The position numbers and the translations under genes are program-made. From Falsiroseomonas algicola (GTDB taxonomy: Bacteria > Pseudomonadota > Alphaproteobacteria > Acetobacterales > Acetobacteraceae), in the NCBI RefSeq assembly GCF_011040385.1, contig NZ_JAAIKB010000002.1:1-64000 (forward strand): 64,000 nucleotides of DNA, written 5' to 3'. Numbering within the stretch: the first letter of the stretch is position 1; the number at the start of each line of letters is the position of its first letter. The notes under the pieces were generated by a model that had not been told where the DNA came from, made no database searches, and saw nothing but the letters and a program-made list of their open reading frames with translations. This document shows positions 45,151-53,314 of the stretch, piece after piece.

Positions 45151-45678
45151 ATGCGTCGCGCCACCATCGCCTATCGCCTTCTCGCCGGCCTGGCCGCCGC
45201 CGGCATCGCCGGGCCGGCCTTCGCCCAGGCCTGCGTCCAGCCCGCCGAGCGTTCGGCCTTCGAGATCCGCGCCCTGCAGAGCCAGCTGATGGTCACCGCG
45301 CTGACCTGCAGCCGCGACGCGGACTACAACGCCTTCGTCACCAAGTTCCGCCGCGAACTCGGCAGCGCCTACTCCTCCATCGAGACGCATTTCCGCCGCA
45401 CCGGCGGCGGCAACTTCGCCCGCGCCCGCGATGGCTTCATCACCCAGCTCGCCAACGACCATTCGCAGGACGGCCTGCGCCAGGGCACGGCCTTCTGCCC
45501 GAATGCCGTGGCCCTGTTCCAGGTCGCGCTCGCGCAGTCCGACATGAACTCCCTGGCCACGCTGGCCTCCGACCGCAACATCCTGAACCCGATGGCCGCG
45601 CCCGCCTGCCCGGAACGCGCCACGCCGGCGCGCATCCGCCCGGCCGCGACGACCCGCGCCGCCGCCCAGGCGCGCTGA
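45151..45678 (+). CDS. Secreted protein of unknown function
   Basis: The 175-residue protein has a signal peptide ending at GPAFAQA. The mature part is helical with five cysteines (CVQPAERSAF, TCSRDADYN, FCPNA, APACPERA) that could form disulfides, and a basic alanine-rich tail. No family is recognised. AAGGGGGAG lies upstream of the ATG. It precedes the ATP12 gene by 13 bases and may be co-transcribed. Confidence 0.8.
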   Translation: MRRATIAYRLLAGLAAAGIAGPAFAQACVQPAERSAFEIRALQSQLMVTALTCSRDADYNAFVTKFRRELGSAYSSIETHFRRTGGGNFARARDGFITQLANDHSQDGLRQGTAFCPNAVALFQVALAQSDMNSLATLASDRNILNPMAAPACPERATPARIRPAATTRAAAQAR

Positions 45679-45691
45679 GCCGGGTCTTCGC

Positions 45692-46396
45692 GTGAAGCGC
45701 TTCTGGGACGACGCGCGGGCCGAGGAGGCGGAGGGGGGCTTCGCCATCCTGCTCGATGGCCGTCCCGTGCGCCTTCCCTCCGGCGCGAAGCTCCGCGTCG
45801 CGACGCGTGACCTCGCCGAGGCCATCGCCGAGGAATGGCGCCAGGCCGGCGGCACCAAGGGGGGCGAGATGCGCCCCGAACAGGTGCCGCTGACCCGCCT
45901 GGTCGGCACTGCCGAGGAACGCATCGCGCCCGACCCCGCCGGCACGGTCGCTGCCATCGCCCGCTACGGCGAAAGCGACCTGCTCTGCTACCGCGCGAGC
46001 GAATCCAAGCTCGCCGCCCGCCAGGCGGAGGCCTGGGACCCCTGGCTCGCCTGGTCCGCCCGCGCACTCGACGCGCCGCTCCGCGTCACCACCGGCGTCA
46101 TGCCCGTGGCGCAGACGGAACAGGCCCTCCGCGCCCTGCACCACGCCGTCGAACGCCAGACGCCGCTCGCCCTGGCCGCGCTCGGCGTCGCCGTGCCGGC
46201 GCTCGGCAGCCTGGTCCTCGGCCTCGCCGTCGCCGGCGGGCACCTGGCGCCGGAGGAGGCGCACCGCCTCGCCACCCTGGACGAGACCTTCCAGGAGGAG
46301 CTTTGGGGCACGGACCCCGAATCCACCGCCCGCCGGGCCGGCGCCGCGGCCGACATCGCGCTCGCCGCGCGTCTCGTCACCCTCGCCGCCGCATGA
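45692..46396 (+). CDS. ATP12-family F1-ATPase assembly chaperone
   Basis: The 234-residue protein matches ATP12: MKRFWDDARAEEAEGGFAILLDGRPVRLPSGAKL, EEWRQAGG, MPLTRLV-like VPLTRLVGTAEERI, YGESDLLCYRA, WDPWLAW and LDETFQEELWGTDPE. ATP12 binds the F1 alpha subunit during assembly. The start is GTG at 45692. The stop overlaps acyP (ATGA). Confidence 0.93.
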   Translation: MKRFWDDARAEEAEGGFAILLDGRPVRLPSGAKLRVATRDLAEAIAEEWRQAGGTKGGEMRPEQVPLTRLVGTAEERIAPDPAGTVAAIARYGESDLLCYRASESKLAARQAEAWDPWLAWSARALDAPLRVTTGVMPVAQTEQALRALHHAVERQTPLALAALGVAVPALGSLVLGLAVAGGHLAPEEAHRLATLDETFQEELWGTDPESTARRAGAAADIALAARLVTLAAA

Positions 46397-46668
46397 AGGC
46401 CCGGCTCCTCCGGATCGAGGGGCGGGTCCAGGGCGTCGGCTACCGCGACTGGATGGTGAAGCAGGCCAACCGCCTCGGCCTGCAGGGCTGGGTGCGCAAC
46501 CGGCCCGATGGCAGCGTCCAGGCCCTGGTCGCCGGGGAGGAAGGTGCCGTCCTGACGCTGCTTTCCGCCTGCCGCCGCGGCCCCATGCTGGCCCGCGTGG
46601 ACCTGATCGACGAAAGCCTGGCCGAACCCCCCGGCGACCCCGGCTTCCACCGCCTTCCGACAGGTTGA
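46393..46668 (+). CDS. acyP: Acylphosphatase
   Basis: The 91-residue enzyme hydrolyses acyl phosphates. The active-site loop GRVQGVGYRDW supplies the catalytic Arg, and WVRNRPDGSV the Asn. Length and fold fit. It is coupled to the ATP12 gene by a four-base overlap. Confidence 0.93.
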   Translation: MKARLLRIEGRVQGVGYRDWMVKQANRLGLQGWVRNRPDGSVQALVAGEEGAVLTLLSACRRGPMLARVDLIDESLAEPPGDPGFHRLPTG

Positions 46669-46691
46669 TCCGTCCCATCCGCGGATAGTTC

Positions 46692-46720
46692 TTGTCCGGT
46701 TAACCATACTGTCCTATCTA
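46692..46720 (+). promoter_or_regulatory. Promoter of the DEAD-box helicase gene
   Basis: TTGTCC (46692-46697), a 17-base spacer and TATCTA (46715-46720) form a sigma-70-type promoter of the same style as the tRNA-Leu promoter in this window. Transcription would start near 46727. Confidence 0.55.
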
Positions 46721-46726
46721 CCGCCC

Positions 46727-46979
46727 CGTCGGCGGGCGATGTCCCGCCGCGCCCCGGCCGCGTGAGCGGGCCTGGCGCCGGACCCCAACCAGGGACTCAG
46801 GCGCGGACGGAGGCCCGGACCGGGGCGCAGCACGCGGCACTTGCCGAAGGGGACCAAAGCCCCGGGCAGCCGCGCCTCAGTGGACAACATCGGACCGGCC
46901 CCGGCACGCGGGCAGGTCCTTCCACCACCCTCCCGCCCGGCACCGCGCCGCGCGGGATGACCGGATTTGATCATTCTTC
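46727..46979 (+). ncRNA. Long GC-rich leader of the helicase mRNA (candidate structured RNA)
   Basis: From the likely start point to the helicase ATG there are about 250 bases without a convincing gene. The stretch is extremely GC-rich, with many complementary runs (for example GGGCCTGG/CCAACCAGGG-type pairs and repeated CGGACC/GGTCC elements). An open frame from 46762 is low in complexity and has no ribosome site. Long structured leaders are known for RNA helicase genes under autoregulation or cold control; here this is inference. Confidence 0.4.
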
Positions 46980-48401
46980 ATGACGACCTTCGCCGAACTC
47001 GGCCTCGCCCCCCGCATCCTCCAGGCGCTGGAGGAGGAGGGCTACACCACCCCCACCCCGATCCAGCGTGACAGCATCCCCCACGCCCTGAAGGGCAAGG
47101 ACATCCTCGGCATCGCCCAGACCGGCACCGGCAAGACCGCCGCCTTCGGCCTGCCGCTGCTGCACAACCTCGCCGAATCCAAGGGCCGCCCGCCCCGCGG
47201 CGGCTGCCGCGCGCTCATCCTCTCGCCGACGCGCGAACTGGCCAGCCAGATCGCCGACAGCCTGAAGGCCTATGGCCGGCACATGGGCCTCTCCGTCGCC
47301 GTCATCTTCGGCGGCGTGCCCCATGGCCCGCAGCGCCGCGCGCTCGCTCATGGCATCGACATCCTGGTCGCCACGCCGGGCCGCCTGCAGGACCACATGG
47401 ATGAGGGCTCCGCGCGCCTCGACATGGTGAATGCGCTCGTCCTCGATGAGGCCGACCAGATGCTGGACAAGGGCTTCTGGCCCGCCATCCGCCGCATCCT
47501 GCCGAAGCTGCCCCAGCCCCGGCACACCATGTTCTTCTCCGCCACCATGCCGACGGAAGTCGCCAAGCTGGCCGGCGAGATCCTGCGCGACCCCATCCGC
47601 GTCGAGGTCGCGCCCGTCTCCTCCACCGCCGAGCGCGTGACCCAGAAGCTCGTCGTCATCGAACAGGGCCGCAAGCGCGCCAAGCTGGCGGAACTGCTGC
47701 GGATGGACGGCGTCGGCCGCGCGCTCGTCTTCTCCCGCACCAAGCACGGCGCCGACCGCATCGTGAAGAACCTGGAGGCCGACGGCATCGCCGCCAACGC
47801 CATCCACGGCAACAAGAGCCAGGGCCAGCGCGAACGCGCCCTCGCCGACTTCAAGTCCGGCCGCGCGCCCGTCCTCGTCGCCACCGACATCGCCGCCCGC
47901 GGCATCGACGTGGACGGCGTGACCCACGTGATCCAGTACGACATGCCGGACACGCCCGAAGCCTATGTCCACCGCATCGGCCGCACCGCCCGCGCCGGCG
48001 CCTCCGGCATCGCCGTCGCCATGTGCGCGCCCGATGAGCGGGAGAAGCTGTGGCAGGTGGAGAAACTGATCCGCATGCCCATCCCGGCGACCGATGAGCG
48101 CCAGGACGTCTCCGTGCCCATGTACCGCACCCAGGGCCGCCCCGACGCCATCAAGCCCGCGGCCGGTGCTGGCGCCGGCCGCGGTCGCGGCCAGCCCGGC
48201 GGCCGAGGCCGCTCCGGCGGTGGTGGCGGCGGCGGCCAGCGCCCGCCCCAGCAGGCCCGCCCCGCCAAGCCGAGCACGCCCCGCGGCGGCGAAGCCCCCG
48301 TCCGCCGCCCGACCGCCCCCGCAACGGCCGCGTCCAAGGACCGCGCCTGGCGCGACGGCGACTTCCGCGACGCCGCACCGGCCTTCCTGCGCAAGCGGTG
48401 A
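46980..48401 (+). CDS. rhlE: DEAD-box RNA helicase, RhlE-like
   Basis: The 473-residue helicase carries the Q motif (TTPTPIQRDSIP), motif I AQTGTGKT, Ia PTRELASQ, Ib TPGRL, II DEAD, III SAT, and V/VI ATDIAARGIDVDGV and HRIGRTARAG. The C-terminal tail is a glycine/arginine/proline-rich RNA-binding region (GRGRGQPGGRGRSGGGGGGG), ending AFLRKR. It unwinds RNA in ribosome assembly or mRNA decay. It stands alone with a long leader and ends at a REP-like terminator. Confidence 0.94.
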   Translation: MTTFAELGLAPRILQALEEEGYTTPTPIQRDSIPHALKGKDILGIAQTGTGKTAAFGLPLLHNLAESKGRPPRGGCRALILSPTRELASQIADSLKAYGRHMGLSVAVIFGGVPHGPQRRALAHGIDILVATPGRLQDHMDEGSARLDMVNALVLDEADQMLDKGFWPAIRRILPKLPQPRHTMFFSATMPTEVAKLAGEILRDPIRVEVAPVSSTAERVTQKLVVIEQGRKRAKLAELLRMDGVGRALVFSRTKHGADRIVKNLEADGIAANAIHGNKSQGQRERALADFKSGRAPVLVATDIAARGIDVDGVTHVIQYDMPDTPEAYVHRIGRTARAGASGIAVAMCAPDEREKLWQVEKLIRMPIPATDERQDVSVPMYRTQGRPDAIKPAAGAGAGRGRGQPGGRGRSGGGGGGGQRPPQQARPAKPSTPRGGEAPVRRPTAPATAASKDRAWRDGDFRDAAPAFLRKR

Positions 48402-48409
48402 CAAAAAGC

Positions 48410-48612
48410 CCTCTCCCCCTGACGGGGGGAGAGGGTTGGGTGAGGGGGCTTAGCCACTTCTCGTGAAGCTTGGTGAAGGCTCCGCCTTCCCCAAACCCCT
48501 TCCGCCAGGGGCGTGATGCCCCTGGACCGTCGGCAGTTTGGCGCCAGGACGGGGAACGCGAACCAACCGACGACCCCGCGCGCCACAACTCCTCCCCCGC
48601 GCTTGCGGGGGA
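48410..48612. repeat. REP-like palindromes after the helicase gene
   Basis: Three elements follow one another. CCCTCTCCCCC-TGAC-GGGGGGAGAGGG (48410-48434) continues into GGTTGGGTGAGGGGG, the same core as at 121-158. CCAGGGGC-GTGAT-GCCCCTGG lies at 48505-48525. CCTCCCCCGC-GCTT-GCGGGGGAGG lies at about 48586-48609. They fill the 260 bases between the helicase gene and the next small gene and may end transcription. Confidence 0.65.
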
Positions 48613-48662
48613 GGCAGGGTGGGGGTACGGCGCGCCCTGACGCACCAACCAGAGGCCCCCCC

Positions 48663-48845
48663 ATGCGCGAAACCGTCCTGATGAAAGGCGAAACCGCCAC
48701 CCTCGTCATCGTCACCGCCAACGGCCAGACCGAAGTCCTGGACGGCGAGGACGAGGTGATCGAAAGCCACAAGGACGACCGCCACGAGGCGATCTTGGCG
48801 CGATACCTCGCGCAGGGGTGGGAGATCGAGGAAGACGGACCGTAA
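48663..48845 (+). CDS. Small acidic hypothetical protein (60 aa)
   Basis: The 60-residue protein (MRETVLMKGETATLVIVTANG...) has a beta-strand-rich first half and an acidic C-terminus (ARYLAQGWEIEEDGP). AGAGG lies eight bases before the ATG. No family is recognised. Its end is 57 bases from the stop of the convergent HTH-LRR gene. Confidence 0.65.
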   Translation: MRETVLMKGETATLVIVTANGQTEVLDGEDEVIESHKDDRHEAILARYLAQGWEIEEDGP

Positions 48846-48901
48846 TGCGGTGATGAGCGGTCGGGGCTTTGTACGAGCAAACGCCCCTTCGCTCAAAAGC
48901 A

Positions 48902-51043
48902 TTAAGGCGGCAACTCTTCATATGGCTGAAACGCGATGGCTGCCACCGAGAGCGTATCGGCATGGTAGGCGTGCGCGTTGCGGACGATGCGCACCTGCGG
49001 CGCCATTGCCGTGAATGCTGACACCATTGCCTCGTCTATCGCGTCACTTTCGAGAAAATAAATGGATTTCAGATTTGGCAGCTGCGCTATCGGTCGCAGA
49101 TCACGGACATTGGTGTTGCATAGATTTAGTGTTTCGAGCTTTTGGAGCTTCGATAGCGCTCTCAAATCAGTCACTGGCGTGTTGCTCAGCTTTAGCGACC
49201 TGAGCTCTGTCATGTTAGAGAGTGGCATAAAATCATGAGCGGCGTTGCCTGCGATACTGAGGTGGCGGACGGTCCTGAGCGTTGCAAGTTCCGTCAGGTC
49301 GTGGATTCCCGTTTGCTCCAGTTTCAAGGTGTGGAGTCTAGTCAGGTCCTTCAAGGAGTCGACACCGAAGTTTTCATTGTTGTAGACAGCCAGATGCGTC
49401 AGGCCAGCTAGATGCCTCAATGGCGCTGAGTTCCATGTAAAATGAGACTGCACTTCGACTTCGCCTAAGGACAGTTCTTCGAGGGCGATCAGCTCTGTTA
49501 AAAAATCAAGGCTTCTAAAATTCGACCCCGAAATATTCAGTTTTTTTAGGGATGCAGGAAATCTAGGCTCTGCCGCGTACGTGAAATCCGTCCTTGCTAT
49601 TGCGACCTCTCGCAGCGAGTGTGCCAGATTGAACTGGGACAGGTCAGGCGCGCCTGATTTTCTGAAGCCTAAGCGGCGCAAATTAGGAAGGTGAAGCAAT
49701 ACCGAAGCGTCTGGCACACGCCGTCCATGAAGATTGAGCTCAACGACATGCTGAGCCATGTATGCGGGGGGTGTGGCCCCCGCTTCGATGTATTCGAGAA
49801 GCTTCCAGAAATTATATCTTGGTGGGTATAAAGCGTCAGGACTTGGCGCTTGGTCTTCAGTATGTGGGTCCTCTTGCACTTCGCCGGCGGATGTGGACGG
49901 CGACACGCGCTCGATGCGTCGCGGCGGTAAGGCATCCGGCAGTCCCTTCGCCATATCCATCGCGAACCGGATGGCCGCCCCGATATCCTGCGGCAGGCTG
50001 CCCAGGACCCGCCCGATGGGCTCCTCGATCCGCACTACAAACTGGCTGACCTTCTTGATGAAGGGCGACTCATTGGCGACGCCGGACAGCATCAGGCTCA
50101 CCGTCGCTGCCAGCGCCAGATTGCCGATGCTCGCAATCAGGCTCCCCTTTGCCTTATCGCCCTGGACGCTAGGCCGTTCCGCCGTCCGTTCCACCGCATC
50201 CAACAACGCCGCTTCCGGGGCGGCCAGCAGCCCGGCAGCCATCGCCTTCACAGCCCGTGCCGCCGTCACCGCATCGCGGTCCCAGAACATGGCAAATTGG
50301 GCGTCTCGCTCCCTGTTAGATGGAAAACCCCGAACCAGCAGCGCCAGCGCGCCGACCATGTCGCCAAGCACCCGATGCAGATCGCCCGGCAGCGGGTTCT
50401 CACCCTCCTCCGCGCGCGCCAGCAGGCTTGCCTGCTGCTCCAGCAGCGACCCGATCGCGATGGCTTCGTTGTAGAACCAGCTCATGTTGGGCAGCAGCGC
50501 CTCGATCGGGCCGCTTAGCCGGCGCTCGATTGCTGTTACCGAGGGCAGAAGATCGTCCCAGTACGGCGTCAGACTGTTGTGCCGCCGCTCTACCAACCCA
50601 CGGAGTTTCGCCACCGATTGCCGGACGATCTCGAATTGCTGCCGCACCGCCGCGTCCCGCGCGGCGGCCGCGTCGTTCGGGTCCGGCGTGGCGTCGCTGA
50701 CGAACTGCTCGCCTTCAACCCGGAAGCGCAGGCCGGATGCTTGTTGTGGCGTCCGCTCCAGCCGCCGGCGTTGTGCGGCATCCCAGGCCTCTTGCAGGGC
50801 GGCGCGGTCAGCGCGCAGCGCCGCGTCGTCGCCGAATAGCGCGGCCAGGATGAAGGCCAAGGCCTCGGAATCGGGCAGCGTGCTGGCGTTGCGCCAGTTG
50901 CGGATCGTGCGGTCTTCAAAGCTGACAGCCTTGCCGAACGACACCGCCGTCCACTTCGCCCCCACGGCACCCGGCTTCAGCCCCGGCCGCGTCCCCGCGT
51001 CCAGGTGCCCGGCAAGCAGTTCATGAAAGGCCCTTTCCGCCAC
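48902..51043 (-). CDS. HTH-helical-transmembrane-leucine-rich-repeat protein
   Basis: The frame gives about 713 residues from a GTG at 51043; the frame stays open further upstream but then overlaps a divergent small gene. Residues 1-95 look like a winged or Cro-like helix-turn-helix (VSFGKAVSFEDRTIRNWR, then LPDSEALAFILAALFGDD). Residues 130-290 are helical (LRGLVERRHNSL, EALLPNMSWFYNEAIAIGSL). A hydrophobic segment lies at about 301-321 (IGNLALAATVSLMLSGVA). Residues 433-690 carry about nine leucine-rich repeats of the form LRSLKLSNTPVTDLRALS. The LRR part has visibly lower GC than its surroundings, a sign of transfer. The HTH-effector-LRR order recalls NLR-like defence or sensing proteins. 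No catalytic domain is recognised. Confidence 0.75.
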   Translation of the reverse strand: MAERAFHELLAGHLDAGTRPGLKPGAVGAKWTAVSFGKAVSFEDRTIRNWRNASTLPDSEALAFILAALFGDDAALRADRAALQEAWDAAQRRRLERTPQQASGLRFRVEGEQFVSDATPDPNDAAAARDAAVRQQFEIVRQSVAKLRGLVERRHNSLTPYWDDLLPSVTAIERRLSGPIEALLPNMSWFYNEAIAIGSLLEQQASLLARAEEGENPLPGDLHRVLGDMVGALALLVRGFPSNRERDAQFAMFWDRDAVTAARAVKAMAAGLLAAPEAALLDAVERTAERPSVQGDKAKGSLIASIGNLALAATVSLMLSGVANESPFIKKVSQFVVRIEEPIGRVLGSLPQDIGAAIRFAMDMAKGLPDALPPRRIERVSPSTSAGEVQEDPHTEDQAPSPDALYPPRYNFWKLLEYIEAGATPPAYMAQHVVELNLHGRRVPDASVLLHLPNLRRLGFRKSGAPDLSQFNLAHSLREVAIARTDFTYAAEPRFPASLKKLNISGSNFRSLDFLTELIALEELSLGEVEVQSHFTWNSAPLRHLAGLTHLAVYNNENFGVDSLKDLTRLHTLKLEQTGIHDLTELATLRTVRHLSIAGNAAHDFMPLSNMTELRSLKLSNTPVTDLRALSKLQKLETLNLCNTNVRDLRPIAQLPNLKSIYFLESDAIDEAMVSAFTAMAPQVRIVRNAHAYHADTLSVAAIAFQPYEELPP

Positions 51044-51112
51044 TCTGCTTTCCGCCCTTGCCGGCCTTTCCGCCCGGAAACCCGGAAAGGCGATGCGCCA
51101 CGACCCTTTCCG
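51033..51112. promoter_or_regulatory. CTTTCCG box cluster at the start of the HTH-LRR gene
   Basis: CTTTCCG occurs at 51033, 51048, 51066 and 51106, and inverted as CGGAAAG at 51083. The pair GCCTTTCCG (51064-51072) and CGGAAAGGC (51083-51091) is a perfect 9-bp inverted repeat with a 10-base spacer. The cluster overlaps the presumed start of the HTH-LRR gene and the promoter region of the divergent 25-residue protein. It is a candidate operator for the HTH domain. Confidence 0.5.
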
Positions 51113-51160
51113 AGGGTGGATTGAAGCCTCCGTTCGCACAAGCCGAAAGGAGTGTCCGCC

Positions 51161-51238
51161 ATGCCCCTCGAACCCACCCTCTATCTCATCGTCGCCGCCG
51201 CCTATGTCGCCCTCGCCCTCTGCAAATGGCTCCATTGA
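51161..51238 (+). CDS. Small membrane protein (25 aa), divergent from the HTH-LRR gene
   Basis: MPLEPTLYLIVAAAYVALAL plus CKWLH is a single-pass hydrophobic peptide. A strong ribosome site, AAAGGAG with seven bases to the ATG, supports translation. The gene is divergent from the HTH-LRR gene with the CTTTCCG boxes in between. A GC-rich palindrome pair follows directly as a terminator. Function is unknown; a partner of the LRR protein is possible. Confidence 0.6.
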   Translation: MPLEPTLYLIVAAAYVALALCKWLH

Positions 51239-51247
51239 CGGCGGGGC

Positions 51248-51295
51248 CCGGGGGCCGCCACGGCCCCCGGCGGGGTCCAGGGGCAGCGCCCCTGG
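51248..51295 (+). terminator. Tandem palindromes after the 25-residue gene
   Basis: CCGGGGGCCG-CCA-CGGCCCCCGG (51248-51270) and CCAGGGGC-AGC-GCCCCTGG (51277-51295) are two perfect hairpins in a row. The second shares its arms with the element at 48505-48525. Confidence 0.65.
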
Positions 51296-51406
51296 CCTGC
51301 TCTGCCCTCTGTCATCCCACGCAAGCCCGTTGACGCCCCGCGCCCCCGCTGCCACGTCTTCTGCAAAGGATTGCGGGCAGAGACCCGCGACAACGGGAGT
51401 CCGTCC

Positions 51407-52375
51407 ATGTCCCCTCGCTTCACGCGCCGGGCGCTTACGCTCGCCGCACTCGCGCTACCCGCCACGGCCCGCGCCCAGGACTACCCCTCGCGCCCCGTCC
51501 GCATCGTCGCACCCGTCGCGCCGGGCGGGTCCACGGACCTCATCGGCCGTGTCCTGGCGGAGGAGTTGAACCGCCGCTCGCTCGGCCAGTTCTTCGTCGA
51601 GAACCGTCCCGGTGCCGGTTCCAACCTGGCCTATGCCCATGTCGCGACGCAGCCGGCCGATGGCCACACGCTGCTGATCGGCCTCGACAGCCTCACGGTG
51701 AACCCGACGCTCTACGCCCGCGTGGAGTACGACCCCGTCGCCTCCTTCGCCCCCGTCACCCTGATGGCGCGCATCCCGCACATCCTGGTCACGCATCTCC
51801 GCAGCCCCATCAACGACTTCGCGGAGTTCATGCGCGTCGCGACGGCGGAGCCGGACCGGCTGAATGTCGCGGTCTCCGGCATCGGCTCCGGCGGGCATCT
51901 GAGTGGCGCCGTTATCCAGCACCAGACGCGCGCGCGCTGGACCATCGTGCCGTATCGCGGCGGGGCGACGCCGATCAACGACCTCATCGCCGGCAATGTC
52001 GATGCCGCCTTCGTCACGCTGGGTGCGGTCATCGGCCATGTCCGCGGCGGGCGGCTGCGCGCGCTCGCCATCACCACGCCCAACCGCTTCCCGCTGCTGC
52101 CGGATGTGCCGACTGTCGCGGAGATCGCTTTGCCTGGCTACGATGTCCCGAACTGGTACGGCATGCTGGCCCCCGCCGGCACGCCCGCGCCCATCATCGC
52201 CAGGCTCAACACCATCATCAACGATGCGCTCACGGAGCCTCGCGTCCGCGCCACCCTGCTCGACAATGGGTTCGAGATCGTGGGCGGCCCGCCGGAGGTC
52301 CTGGGCAATCTGATCCGGGAGAGTGTCCCCCGCTGGGCCACCCTGGTGCGCGCCGCCAACATGCGCGCGGAATGA
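51407..52375 (+). CDS. TTT-family periplasmic solute receptor (Bug protein) 4
   Basis: The 322-residue receptor has a signal peptide (MSPRFTRRALTLAALALPATARAQ) and family motifs YPSRPVRIVAPVAPGGSTDLIGR, ENRPGAGSNLAYA, QPADGHTLLI and VPYRGGATPINDL. GGGAG precedes the ATG. Its stop overlaps an ATG at 52372 of the downstream hydrolase frame, so they are co-transcribed. As in the pair at 8951-10715, a TTT receptor is joined to an alpha/beta hydrolase. Confidence 0.88.
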   Translation: MSPRFTRRALTLAALALPATARAQDYPSRPVRIVAPVAPGGSTDLIGRVLAEELNRRSLGQFFVENRPGAGSNLAYAHVATQPADGHTLLIGLDSLTVNPTLYARVEYDPVASFAPVTLMARIPHILVTHLRSPINDFAEFMRVATAEPDRLNVAVSGIGSGGHLSGAVIQHQTRARWTIVPYRGGATPINDLIAGNVDAAFVTLGAVIGHVRGGRLRALAITTPNRFPLLPDVPTVAEIALPGYDVPNWYGMLAPAGTPAPIIARLNTIINDALTEPRVRATLLDNGFEIVGGPPEVLGNLIRESVPRWATLVRAANMRAE

Positions 52376-52383
52376 AGGAGAGA

Positions 52384-53295
52384 ATGCGAGACATGCCCGA
52401 GATCATCGCCGAGGATCATTGGACGCAGCGGGACGGCATCAAGCTGTCCGTCTATCGCAAGCGCCTGGCCTCGGCCCCCGCCGATGCGCCCGTCTTCATG
52501 CTGGTCCATGGCAGCAGCTTCGGCGGCAAGAACGGCTTCGACCTGCAGGTCCCCGGCAAGCCCGGCTATTCCTTCATGGACGAATTCGCACTTCGCGGCT
52601 TCGATGTCTGGACCTTCGACTTCGAGGGTTATGGCCGCTCCGCCCGCACATCAGGCTATTCCGGCTTCGACACCGCGGTGGCCGATACGCATGCGGCGAT
52701 GGAGGTCGTGACCAAGGCCACCGGCCAGTCCCGCGTCGCCTTCTACGGCAGCTCCTCCGGCGCCATCCGCGCGGCCTTATACGCCGAGGCGAAGCCCGAT
52801 CGCGTCAGCCGCCTCATCCTCGATGCCTATGTCTGGACGGGCTGGCAGGCCCCGACCCTGATCGCGCGGCGGCGGAACATCGCCAAGTGGCGGGACACGA
52901 ATTGCCGCCCGATCAACCAGGCCTTCTTCCACACCATCTTCAACCGCGACCATCCCGGCACCTCGGAGGAAGGTGTCGCCGATGCCCTGGCCGCGGCGGA
53001 GCTGGCGGATGGCAACACCGTGCCGAACGGCACCTACCTCGACATGTGCTCCATCCTGCCGGTGAACGACCCCGCCAAGATCACCTGCCCCACGCTGATT
53101 CTGCGCGGGGAGCATGACGGCATCGCGACCGAGAAGGATCTTCTGGAATTCTACAGCGGCCTCGGCACGACGGACCGCCAGTTCGCGGTGCTGCCGGGCA
53201 TGGCCCATGTCAGCTACCTCGGGAAGAACCGCGCCATCTTCCACCACGCGGTCCACAGCTTCCTGACCGCCCCTTCCCGCACCGACACCCACTGA
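52384..53295 (+). CDS. Alpha/beta hydrolase
   Basis: The 303-residue protein is an alpha/beta hydrolase: LVHGSSFGGKNGFD, WTFDFEGYGRSA, the nucleophile elbow FYGSSSGAIRAA with Ser, the acid in RGEHDGIA, and the His in PGMAHVSYLGKNR. Start is uncertain: ATGs at 52372, 52384 and 52393 follow or overlap AAGGAG; 52384 is a compromise. It is in an operon with TTT receptor 4. The substrate is likely an ester or lactone. Confidence 0.85.
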   Translation: MRDMPEIIAEDHWTQRDGIKLSVYRKRLASAPADAPVFMLVHGSSFGGKNGFDLQVPGKPGYSFMDEFALRGFDVWTFDFEGYGRSARTSGYSGFDTAVADTHAAMEVVTKATGQSRVAFYGSSSGAIRAALYAEAKPDRVSRLILDAYVWTGWQAPTLIARRRNIAKWRDTNCRPINQAFFHTIFNRDHPGTSEEGVADALAAAELADGNTVPNGTYLDMCSILPVNDPAKITCPTLILRGEHDGIATEKDLLEFYSGLGTTDRQFAVLPGMAHVSYLGKNRAIFHHAVHSFLTAPSRTDTH

Positions 53296-53314
53296 CCTGG
53301 TGGGGGAGGGGGGT

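Noticed and set aside
46762-46983. A 73-residue frame in the helicase leader
   Set aside because: Low-complexity Gly/Pro/Arg/Gln composition and no ribosome site; better seen as structured leader.
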